Assembly (NCBI GenBank): GCA_934457415.1
Contig: CAKSHM010000001.1
Span: 248,001 to 312,000, forward strand
Length of the DNA: 64,000 nt
Source of the DNA: an uncultured Eubacteriales bacterium
Lineage (GTDB): Bacteria > Bacillota > Clostridia > Oscillospirales > Acutalibacteraceae
Direction: 5' to 3'
Part shown: positions 33,600 to 42,800 of the stretch, piece after piece
How positions within the stretch are numbered: position 1 is the first letter of the stretch
Layout of the letters: each line of letters begins with the position of its first letter
The notes under the pieces: model-generated
The model's input: the letters and a program-made list of their open reading frames with translations, nothing else
Database searches by the model: none
Told to the model about the DNA's origin: nothing
Program-made: the position numbers and the translations under genes

Positions 33600-35723
33600 G
33601 TGAAAAATAAATTTTTAAAGCTTGCGGCTGCGGTAATTGCGATATGTTCTGTTTTTGCAATATCCGTTTCGGCGGACACAACAAAAAGCTATACTTATTG
33701 GATTGGCAGCGGAGATAAAACCCTAGCGTATTCAAAGCCTATTTATGATTACTTTACAACTGTTACCGCCGCTTCTTTAGGTTATGACAATTTCAGTAAA
33801 CCGTCTGATATCTTTTGCACCGATGAAGAAATATTTATTCTTGAAGAAGGAAATTCAAGAATATCTGTAATAGACAAAGATGTAACTTTAAAAAAGACCA
33901 TAACTGCTTTTTACGGTCCAAGCGGCGAAAAATACGAGTTTGCCGGAGCCAAAGGATTATATGTTACGGAAAATAAAGAGGTTTATGTAGCTGATACGCT
34001 TAATGCGAGAATTTTAAAGGGAAATATTGAAGGAAAGCTTATTTCGGAGTTTCTCTTGCCTGAATCCTCTCTTATTCCTGATGATTTTATTTATTCTCCG
34101 ACAAAAGTTGTTGTTGATAAAAAAGGCTATATATATGTTATCAGCAGCGGCTCAACCTACGGTGCCCTTTTATTTGATTCAAAAGGCGGATTTACCGGAT
34201 TTTACGGTTCAAACACCGTCACTGCCGGCGTTACAGCATTTTTTAAAACATTTTGGAACAAATTTTTTGCCTCCGAAGCTCAGCTTTCGGGTCAGGTACA
34301 GAAAGTTCCGTATCAGTTTACGGATATTTGCCTTGATAAAAACGATTTTGCCTATACAATAACAGGAACAACCAATCTTGATGAAACAGAACAGGTAGGT
34401 CAGATTCGTTGTCTTAATCCGAAATCAAAAAATGTCCTGACAATTAAAAGCTCAGAAAAATACGAAAATACCGACAGCTTTAATTTCGGAGACGATGAGG
34501 TTGTTGGAAAAAGTCAGGGAACGGGGTATCGTCTTCAGAATTTCACAAGTATTGACGTGGACAGTTATGAAAACATGTTTGCATTGGACAATACTTACGG
34601 CAGAATTTATGTTTATGATAAGGAATGCAATTTGCTAAGCGCCTTTGCGGGAGGAATGGAAGAGGGAACTCAGAACGGAACATTTGTTAATCCTACCGAT
34701 ATTGCCGTTTTTAAAAATATGATTTTTGTTTCCGATCAGACTTTGAATTCTGTGACTGTTTTTAAACTGAACAGCTACGGTGAGCTTTTGATGAAAGCCG
34801 ATGATATGTACTTAAACGGTAATTATAAAGAGGCTAAGGATTATTGGCTGAAAATTAACAAGGCAGATCCGAATTGTCAGGTCGCTTATCACGGACTTGC
34901 CAAAGCATATCTTATTGAAAATGATTATGAAAAGGCTTTATATTATGCAAAAGAAGGCAAGGATTACTCTTCATATAATCAGGCGTTCGGTTATGAAAGA
35001 AGCAAAATTCTAAAATCGGTATTTGTACCTTTTATTGTTTTTCTCGCTGTTTTGATTGCGGCAATATCTGTATGTTATGTTCTTAAGAAAAAAGGAAAAA
35101 TCAATTTTAAAATCAATAAAAAGCTTAAAATAATGTTGGGCTCGCCGTTTCATCCTTTTGAGCTTGCTCGGTCCGTAAAACAAAATGAGGGTTCATATAT
35201 TCTTTCTGCCGCTGTTCTGTTGCTCTTTTATGCTGCAAGAGTTGCAGACGAGACAATGGGAGGATTTTTGTTTTCAAAGTTTGACGCACATTCCTATAAT
35301 GCTTTCTTTACATTCTTAAGCACAATTGTGTTGATACTTTTATGGACAGTATGCTATTGGGCTATGTCGGTATTGTTTTCTGCAAAATGTAAGCTTGGCG
35401 AAGTGTTGATTATCAGTTCTTATGCTATGATACCGCAGATAATCAACAGTATTTTTCATCTTGCAATGTCTAATATTCTTGTGAGTGAGGAATCCGCAAT
35501 ACTCAGTGCGTTCAGTGTTATAATGCTTCTGCTTTCGGCGGTTGTATTGATTATCGGGTGCATGGGAATAAGCGAATTCGGCTTTTTCTCTTTTCTCGGA
35601 GTAGCGATACTTGCGGTTGCGGCAATGATAGTTATTGTTTTTGTAATTTTTATGGTATTAACGCTTGATCAGCAGCTTATAGCATTCTTACAGAGTATTT
35701 ATAAAGAAGTAATGTACAGATAG
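33600..35723 (+). CDS. NHL-repeat/TPR/YIP1-domain membrane protein
   Basis: This 707-residue protein has three parts. After a signal peptide (1-25), an extracytoplasmic beta-propeller of NHL-like repeats spans about 50-395 (blades such as KPSDIFCTDEEIFILEEGNSR and VYVADTLNARI). A TPR pair follows at about 400-455 (DMYLNGNYKEAKDYWLKI), then a membrane helix at about 475-497. The C-terminal YIP1-type domain with five helices contains HPFELARSVK, a typical YIP1 start. It starts at GTG after GGTGAG. Its place between two permease pairs suggests a sensor or coupling role in glycan import. The family's function is not established. Confidence 0.82.
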   Translation: MKNKFLKLAAAVIAICSVFAISVSADTTKSYTYWIGSGDKTLAYSKPIYDYFTTVTAASLGYDNFSKPSDIFCTDEEIFILEEGNSRISVIDKDVTLKKTITAFYGPSGEKYEFAGAKGLYVTENKEVYVADTLNARILKGNIEGKLISEFLLPESSLIPDDFIYSPTKVVVDKKGYIYVISSGSTYGALLFDSKGGFTGFYGSNTVTAGVTAFFKTFWNKFFASEAQLSGQVQKVPYQFTDICLDKNDFAYTITGTTNLDETEQVGQIRCLNPKSKNVLTIKSSEKYENTDSFNFGDDEVVGKSQGTGYRLQNFTSIDVDSYENMFALDNTYGRIYVYDKECNLLSAFAGGMEEGTQNGTFVNPTDIAVFKNMIFVSDQTLNSVTVFKLNSYGELLMKADDMYLNGNYKEAKDYWLKINKADPNCQVAYHGLAKAYLIENDYEKALYYAKEGKDYSSYNQAFGYERSKILKSVFVPFIVFLAVLIAAISVCYVLKKKGKINFKINKKLKIMLGSPFHPFELARSVKQNEGSYILSAAVLLLFYAARVADETMGGFLFSKFDAHSYNAFFTFLSTIVLILLWTVCYWAMSVLFSAKCKLGEVLIISSYAMIPQIINSIFHLAMSNILVSEESAILSAFSVIMLLLSAVVLIIGCMGISEFGFFSFLGVAILAVAAMIVIVFVIFMVLTLDQQLIAFLQSIYKEVMYR

Positions 35724-35738
35724 GAGGAGTTAAAGGCT

Positions 35739-37979
35739 ATGAAAGCTAAAAAAATTATATCTTTTATTATGTCTTCTTTATTGGTTTTATGCCTTTGCTC
35801 CTGCAAAAAAGGCTCATTTGAAAGCGTAAAAGAATCAACCTTTTACGGAGATATAGACGCTCTCGGTGATTTTTCCGAGGAAAGCAGTATTGTCTGTGAA
35901 AACGAAAATTATTCTCTTTATTGGGACAGGGAAAACGTTAATATTATTCTTAAGGATAAAAGAAGCGGAGCGTGTTGGTCGACAACACCGTTAGATTCTG
36001 CAACAGGTTTACCTGTATCTGATGAAGAAAATATTTATTCTCCGTTGAACTTAGAGTACATTTTCAGAAGTGCTTTTAAAACTTATGATGTTACCGGTAA
36101 GACCGGAGCCGTTACAAACGGCAGAGTAACCAGTAAAAAAATAAGTAACGGAATTGAGGTTACTTTCCTTTTTGCAGAGGTTCAGATATCGGTTCCTGTT
36201 CAATTTGTTTTGAAAGACAACGGACTTGAAGCAAGCATAGACCTTGAAAAGATAGGAGAAAATGCAGATGCAACAGGTTACAGAGTATTTAACATTAGCT
36301 TGGTGCCGTATCTTTCTTCCGTAAAGAATTCCGAAGATAATTATTTGGTTGTTCCGTCCGGCTCAGGGGCTGTTATGTATTCGGATGAACGGGGAGATGG
36401 TATTGCCCGTTCCTTTTCGGGAAAGGTCTACGGCGAAGATGCAACTAAGGATAAGACAGAATCCATTTTAGAAAAACAGGCAATAAGAATGTCTGCCTTC
36501 GGAGCGGCATCAGGTAAAAACAATCTTATTTGTATTATCAATGAAGGAGCAGAGTTAAGTACAATTCACGCAAATGCGGGAGACAAAAATATAGGATATT
36601 CAAATATTTATCCTGAATTTAATGTTCGCGGCTCTAATATTACTACGATTGATTACGGCGGTTCAACCGGAAAAAGCCAAGCCGAATATTTTTCCGCGCA
36701 AAGAATTTCCAAGGGTAAAATCAGTGTTATTTATACTCCGTCAAGCAGCGGTAAAGAGGCTTATACCGATATTGCAAATGAATACAGAAGATACCTATCG
36801 GAAAAATACGGTTTAACGGAAAAATCAGATGAAACGGTGCTTTCGCTTGATTTTTACGGCGGAATAGAAACGAAGAAACATATTCTCGGTTTGCCTTATA
36901 ATTCCTTAACGGTTCTTACCGATTATAAAGCGGTAAAAAGAATTATTTCCGAAACAATCGAAAATGTTTCATTAAAAAACTTGGATGTCAGACTTTACGG
37001 ATTCGGAAATTACGGAATAAATACCGGAAAGCTCGCAAGCGGATTTAAGCTTTCCTCTGATTTCGGTGATTATAAGACACTTAACGAATTCTTTAAAAAA
37101 AATAATATAAACTCATTTGCGGATTTTGATTTGCTTTATTATTCTTTATCCGGCGGCGGATACTCTAAAAACAGCGACTCAGCCCGTACGGCTAACGGGT
37201 ATCCTGCCCAACATAATGTCTACTCTCCGGCAACAGGTGCTAAGAGAGAGGATGTAAAGTATTCTTCTGTTATTGCCAGAGCAAAATTAAATTCGGTTGC
37301 CGAAAAAATCGGTAACAAAATGAATAAGTACGGCATATCGGGTGTTTCTCTTTCGACTTTGACAAATACAGCATATTCGGATTATACGGACCAAAAATAT
37401 GTTAACTGTAATAATATTCAAAATGATGTTAATTCCATCATTTCCGATTTAAATAAAAAGTCGATTAAAACCGCCTCTGACAATGCAAATGACTATGCGG
37501 CATGTGCTTCGGATAAAATATTCAATGTTCCGGTAAAATCCGCGGAGGAACAGGCTTTTGATATTGATATTCCGCTCTACGGAATGGTATTTAAGGGATA
37601 TATTCCTCTTTCCGGGGAAAGCATAAACATCTCAAGCAATTCGGATTATACTTTTCTTAAAACACTTGAGTTCGGCGGCGCATTACAGTTCTCGGTTATA
37701 AACAACTATTCGTCAGAGTATGCTTCATATTTAAACGATAATATTCAGTATATGAAATATGACAATATTAAAGACTCTATAGCCGAATCGGTTAAAAAAT
37801 CTGCAGAGTTTTTGAATAATGTCCGCGGAGCGCATATTAGCGATTATATTATTTTATCAAAATCAGTTCGTAAAACAATTTTTGATAACGGCGTAGCGGT
37901 ATATGTAAACAGCGGAGAAACTGCCGCAGAATTTGACAATATACAGATTCTACCGATGAGCTTTAAGGTGGTGGGTTGA
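35739..37979 (+). CDS. DUF5696-type lipoprotein, possible glycosidase fold
   Basis: This 746-residue lipoprotein has the lipobox LCLCSC (Cys about residue 22). Residues 50-330 look like a mutarotase-type beta-sandwich (ENYSLYWDRENVNIILKD, VPSGSGAVMY). Residues about 340-620 look like a TIM barrel (LSLDFYGGIETKKHILG, DVRLYGFGNYG, ADFDLLYYS). The order beta-sandwich then barrel recalls several glycoside hydrolase families. The resemblance to DUF5696 proteins found with YIP1 and sugar permease genes is from memory. AGGAGG precedes the ATG, and the next permease follows with no gap. Enzymatic activity is unproven. Confidence 0.75.
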   Translation: MKAKKIISFIMSSLLVLCLCSCKKGSFESVKESTFYGDIDALGDFSEESSIVCENENYSLYWDRENVNIILKDKRSGACWSTTPLDSATGLPVSDEENIYSPLNLEYIFRSAFKTYDVTGKTGAVTNGRVTSKKISNGIEVTFLFAEVQISVPVQFVLKDNGLEASIDLEKIGENADATGYRVFNISLVPYLSSVKNSEDNYLVVPSGSGAVMYSDERGDGIARSFSGKVYGEDATKDKTESILEKQAIRMSAFGAASGKNNLICIINEGAELSTIHANAGDKNIGYSNIYPEFNVRGSNITTIDYGGSTGKSQAEYFSAQRISKGKISVIYTPSSSGKEAYTDIANEYRRYLSEKYGLTEKSDETVLSLDFYGGIETKKHILGLPYNSLTVLTDYKAVKRIISETIENVSLKNLDVRLYGFGNYGINTGKLASGFKLSSDFGDYKTLNEFFKKNNINSFADFDLLYYSLSGGGYSKNSDSARTANGYPAQHNVYSPATGAKREDVKYSSVIARAKLNSVAEKIGNKMNKYGISGVSLSTLTNTAYSDYTDQKYVNCNNIQNDVNSIISDLNKKSIKTASDNANDYAACASDKIFNVPVKSAEEQAFDIDIPLYGMVFKGYIPLSGESINISSNSDYTFLKTLEFGGALQFSVINNYSSEYASYLNDNIQYMKYDNIKDSIAESVKKSAEFLNNVRGAHISDYIILSKSVRKTIFDNGVAVYVNSGETAAEFDNIQILPMSFKVVG

Positions 37980-38888
37980 ATGAAATTGAATTTGGTAAAA
38001 AGGAAACATAAAGGCTTTGAGGCAAAAAAAGCGAGATACGGATTTTATTTTATCCTGCCTTGGATGATCGGAATGCTGTTTCTCTTTATTATTCCGCTTG
38101 TAAAATCGTTTTGGTATACATTTAATGATGTAGGATTTGCCGACTCCGGAGGAATACAAACTACTTTTACCGGTCTTTACAATATAAAATATATTTTTAC
38201 AGTCGACCCCAATTATATGCCGAATTTACTTGAGTCGGTAAAAAAATTTGTGCTTAGTTTTCCGATTATTGTAATTTTGAGCTTTATTTTCGCCTTGATT
38301 CTTAATCAAAAGTTTCACGGGAGAATATTTGTAAGAGCTATATTTTTCCTTCCGGTTATTATAGCAACCGGTGTAGTAATGAAAAATCTTAATGCTTCAA
38401 TAAGCGGCGGAACATCAGGTTTTGAAAGCTCCGGAGGATACGCAGTTTCACAGATAGACTTTTCGGGAGTTTTAAGCAGTCTGAGTATTCCTAAGGGCTT
38501 TATTGACCTTATTTCGGGATATATTAACACAGTGTTTAATCTCGTTTGGAAAACAGGAATTCAGGTAATACTCTTTGTTTCCGGAATGCAAACAATTCCC
38601 GAACAGCTTTATGAGGTTTCAAAAATCGAAGGGGCTACAAAGTGGGAGGAATTTTGGTTTGTTACGATTCCCTTAATGAAAAATATAATTCTTCTCGTAA
38701 TACTTTATACGATGGTTGACCTGTTTATTACAATTGACAGTCCTGTTGTTTCGCAGGCATTTAATCTTGTAAATTCAATGGCATACGGTTTAAGTTCTGC
38801 GATGCTTTGGATGTATATTTTAATAGCACTCGCTATTTCGGCAATTATATTGTTGATTTACAAAAAATGTTGTCTTGACAGATGGTAA
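37980..38888 (+). CDS. Sugar ABC transporter permease (MalF/LacF type), second pair
   Basis: This 302-residue permease has six helices and the EAA loop EVSKIEGATKWEEFWFVTIP. The ATG follows the DUF5696 stop directly, with GGTGG as ribosome site. With the next gene it makes a second complete CUT1 channel. The likely binding protein is the lipoprotein at 44762. Confidence 0.92.
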   Translation: MKLNLVKRKHKGFEAKKARYGFYFILPWMIGMLFLFIIPLVKSFWYTFNDVGFADSGGIQTTFTGLYNIKYIFTVDPNYMPNLLESVKKFVLSFPIIVILSFIFALILNQKFHGRIFVRAIFFLPVIIATGVVMKNLNASISGGTSGFESSGGYAVSQIDFSGVLSSLSIPKGFIDLISGYINTVFNLVWKTGIQVILFVSGMQTIPEQLYEVSKIEGATKWEEFWFVTIPLMKNIILLVILYTMVDLFITIDSPVVSQAFNLVNSMAYGLSSAMLWMYILIALAISAIILLIYKKCCLDRW

Positions 38889-38903
38889 GAAAGGGGAAGC
38901 TTT

Positions 38904-39839
38904 ATGAAATTAAAATCAAGTCAGAGAGCGGCTGCAGTTTCTTTTATAATAAGATTGGCAGTTATAATCCCCGTTATGTATGTTATTCTTTATCCGCTTT
39001 TTACAATGGTAAGTACATCGCTTCAGTCTCAGTATCAGGCGCTTGACCCGAGCGTTGTATGGATACCTAAGGTTGTAACAGATGAAAATTATAAGAAAGC
39101 ATTGCTTGCATTAGACTTTTCGAATTCTTTTTGGAAAACAATTGAGGTCAACGTACTCAGTGCTGTTATCGAAGTTGCAACCTGTGCGGTTACTGCCTAC
39201 GGCTTTGCAAGATTTAAGTTTAAATTTAAAGGTCCTTTAATTGGATTGCTTATTCTAAGCATAATAGTTCCTCAGGAAATGATTGCCGTTCCAACATATC
39301 TTCAGCTGCGTTATGCCGATATACTTGGGATTTTAGGACTTTTAGGAAAGTTTGCCGGAGCAGAATTAAGACCTAATCTTATCAATACTCCTTGGTCCTT
39401 CTGGCTTCCGTCAATTCTTTCTGTAGGCCTTCGATCCGGATTGTTTATTTTTATCTATATACAGTTTTATAAAGGCTTACCCAAAGAGCTTGAAGAAGCG
39501 GCTTATATTGACGGTGCCGGACCTTTTAAAACATTTTTTAAAATAATTGTTCCGTCCTCGGGAACGGCTATAGTAACAGTAACAATTTTTTCAGTTATCT
39601 GGCATTGGAATGAATACTTTCTTTCTTCTATTTATTTTTCAAGTAACTTTCCGCTTGCCGTTAAGCTTGCAACATTGGATGAAACAATGAATGTTATGGC
39701 TCTTGTTAATTCAGTTACAAACCGAAACGGAATAATAATGGCGGCGTCTTTAATGTTTATCCTGCCTATGCTTATTATGTATATGATTGTTCAAAGAAAA
39801 TTTGTCAAAAGCATTGATTCTGTAGGAATAGTCGGTTAA
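38904..39839 (+). CDS. Sugar ABC transporter permease (MalG type), second pair
   Basis: This 311-residue permease has six helices and the EAA loop EEAAYIDGAGPFKTFFKIIVP. AAAGGGGAAG precedes the ATG, 15 bases after the partner permease. The loop near residues 140-175 (including LLGKFAGAELRPNLINT) is longer than in the first MalG-type protein, suggesting a different channel. Confidence 0.92.
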   Translation: MKLKSSQRAAAVSFIIRLAVIIPVMYVILYPLFTMVSTSLQSQYQALDPSVVWIPKVVTDENYKKALLALDFSNSFWKTIEVNVLSAVIEVATCAVTAYGFARFKFKFKGPLIGLLILSIIVPQEMIAVPTYLQLRYADILGILGLLGKFAGAELRPNLINTPWSFWLPSILSVGLRSGLFIFIYIQFYKGLPKELEEAAYIDGAGPFKTFFKIIVPSSGTAIVTVTIFSVIWHWNEYFLSSIYFSSNFPLAVKLATLDETMNVMALVNSVTNRNGIIMAASLMFILPMLIMYMIVQRKFVKSIDSVGIVG

Positions 39840-39864
39840 AAATTTATAAACTTGGGAGGGCAAT

Positions 39865-42800
39865 ATGAAAAAACAAAAAATCATTTTAAGCGTTGTTTCA
39901 GTTTGCAGTGCGGCGGCAGTACTTTTAAGTACATTGCCGATGCTCGTAGGAGCAGCGAAGAAAACATCGAACAAACTCGTAAACGGTAACTTCGATTCAG
40001 GTGATTTTACCGGTTATGAGGTAAAAAACACTTCTGGAAAGGGAGCGGCGGTTAAAGAGCATAACGGCAGCTTTGCGGCATACCTGCCGGGAAAGAAGAA
40101 CGGCGGTTCTCCGTCGGAATTATTTGTCAATCAGAAAATTTCACTTAAAGCCGGAGATTATGTCTTTAAATTCAATGCCGATATAGCTTCTTTTGATAAG
40201 AACGATAAAAATTACGGCTTGGTTTACGGAATTTATTCTGAGCTCGGCAGCTATAACCGCGGCTATGCTTCCGGTAAACAGTTGGCTGAAAGTGAGAATG
40301 TCTCTGTGGTTAACCGTACTGACGGTTCGGCAGTAACGGTTAGAAAAACTTCCTCCGGTAAGCTTACAGACGATTTCAGGATTATTTCTCCTGAACTTAA
40401 CGATGACTACTCCTATAAAGTTAAGGTTTCGGTTAAATTCACTCTTTTGGAGGATAAAGAAATTTATATTTCTTTAGGTGTTCCTAATGCCGACGCAAGT
40501 GCCTATGTAGATGACCTTACTTTAAAATCAAATGACGGAACCGTATTATTCCAAAACGGCGATTTTGAAGATGGCGATTTAAGCGGATATATTGTAGGAA
40601 ATACCACAGGAAAAGGCGTTACCGTTAAAAAATATAACGGCGGTTACGCTGCGTATCTGCCGGGAAGAGTAGCAGGCAGCAGACCCGAAGAGATGTTTTT
40701 AAATCAAAAAATGTCTTTAAAAACCGGAAGCTATATCCTTACCTTTGAAGCTGATATAGCATGCTCCGACCTGACCGATTATTACGGCCTCGCATTCGGA
40801 GTGTATACAGATATAGATGCCACTTATAACAGAGGACTTGCTACCGGAAAACAGATCGTTGAAAGAGATAAGGTTACGGTTATTAACCGTACTGATAACA
40901 GCACTGTAGCATTCAATAAGACCGGAAATGGGTCGGTCGGAACGGACTTTAAGCTTATTCCGAGTGCTGTCAATGATGATTACTCCTTTAAAGCAAAGGT
41001 TAAAATGAAATTTGATGTTTCGAAAGACTCCGACCTTTACTTCTCAATAGGTACAAACAGCGATAAAACAAGCGCCTATATTGATAATATAAGCTCGATA
41101 GAAGAGGATAAGTCAAATCTTCTTGAAAACGGCAATTTCGAAGAAGGCGATTTGTCAGGATACAGTTTTATAAATAAAACCGGTAAAGGAATTTCCGTTA
41201 AAGAATATAACGATAGTTTCGCGGCATTCTTACCCGGAAGAGCAGGCGGCGGAACCGCTGAAGAAATGTTCTTAAATCAGAAGGTTTCTCTTCCTGAAGG
41301 AAAATACACTTTTAGCTTTGATGCTGATCTTGCAGCCGCAAAAGCCGACGCATGGGGTCTTATTTACGGTGTTTATACTCAGCTCGGCGATTTTAACCGA
41401 GGATATAACAGCGGAAATCAGTTTGCTGCAAAGGAAAATGTTTCTGTTATAAACAGAGAAACAGGTGCTGATATCGCAGTCAGAAGAACCCAAAATGCCG
41501 ATAATGCAGACTTTTTAATAATTCCGGATAAAAATGACGACTATTCCTATAAAATAAAAGTTACGGTCAGATTTGAGATTACCGAGGATAAGGATATTTT
41601 TATTTCTTTAGGCTGTCATACTTCCGACTCAAGCGCCTATGTTGATAACCTTAAGCTTGCCGTTGATTCAACAGGCGGCGGTGAGGACGAAAGCAGTCCT
41701 AACTATAACGGCGGATTTGAACTCGGTAATACAAACGGCTATGTGCTTGCTAATAAATCAAGAATTGAAGTTGTAGGAGCCGCGAAGGCAGAGGATGACG
41801 GCAAAGCTGAAATTTCAGGCAATTACGCGGCATATCTTCCGGGCAGACAGGACAGCAATATCACAGGCTCTAATCTTATTAAACAGGTTACATTAGATGC
41901 AGGAAAATATGTTATCAGCTTTAATGCAGATATCATTTCCGGCAGTACGGCAGGCCCGGTTGATTTCGGCGTTCATACGGGAGAATGGAATACAAGTTTC
42001 CATAGAGGCTATGACCAAAGCAGTAATATAGTAAAAACCGTTAAAATAATCGACCGAAATACCGGTAAGCAAAGCGTTTCATTTACAGAACAGCTGGATA
42101 ACAACGAAAAAAGCCGCTGCTTTAGAATAGACGCTGTTGCCGACTCGACAATAAACTGTAAGGTTTATGCTTATTTTGAAATAACAGAGGCTATGGTTGC
42201 TTCGAAAGAGAATAAGGTTTATTTCTGCGTAAGCTTCCCGACCGGCAACAGAACTACAAGAATGTATCTTGATGATATTCTTTTCGAAAACGGTGAACCC
42301 GATCCCGATCCGGAGGATGGGAAAATACTTAAAAACGGTGATTTTGAAAATGGTAATCTTAACGGATATACAGTCGGAAATACGACTGCTGTAACCGATC
42401 CCGTAAGAGTTACGGAAGATACTGAAAATCCGAATAACCATGTTGCTTATCTACCTGAAAGAGACGATACAAAAAATAATCCTACAACAAGGTTTATAAA
42501 TCAGAAAATATCGCTTACTAAGGGCTGGTATGAATGGACCTTTGATGTAAAGCTTGACTATACAAACGGTTACGGACTTGTCTTTGGTGTTTATGATAAA
42601 TTGAGTGATTTTGTAAGAGGCTATGGTCAGGCGGATAAAAATCAGTTTGCGTCTCAGGCTGACTCATTGATTGTTAATACCGAAACAAATGCAGTTATAA
42701 TGCCGGGTGTGCTTGAGAGCTGGAATGACTTTATGTTAAGTCAGAGCGGCAGATTTAAAGTAACGGTAAGATTTTATGTTGCAGAAAACAGTAAGGACGC

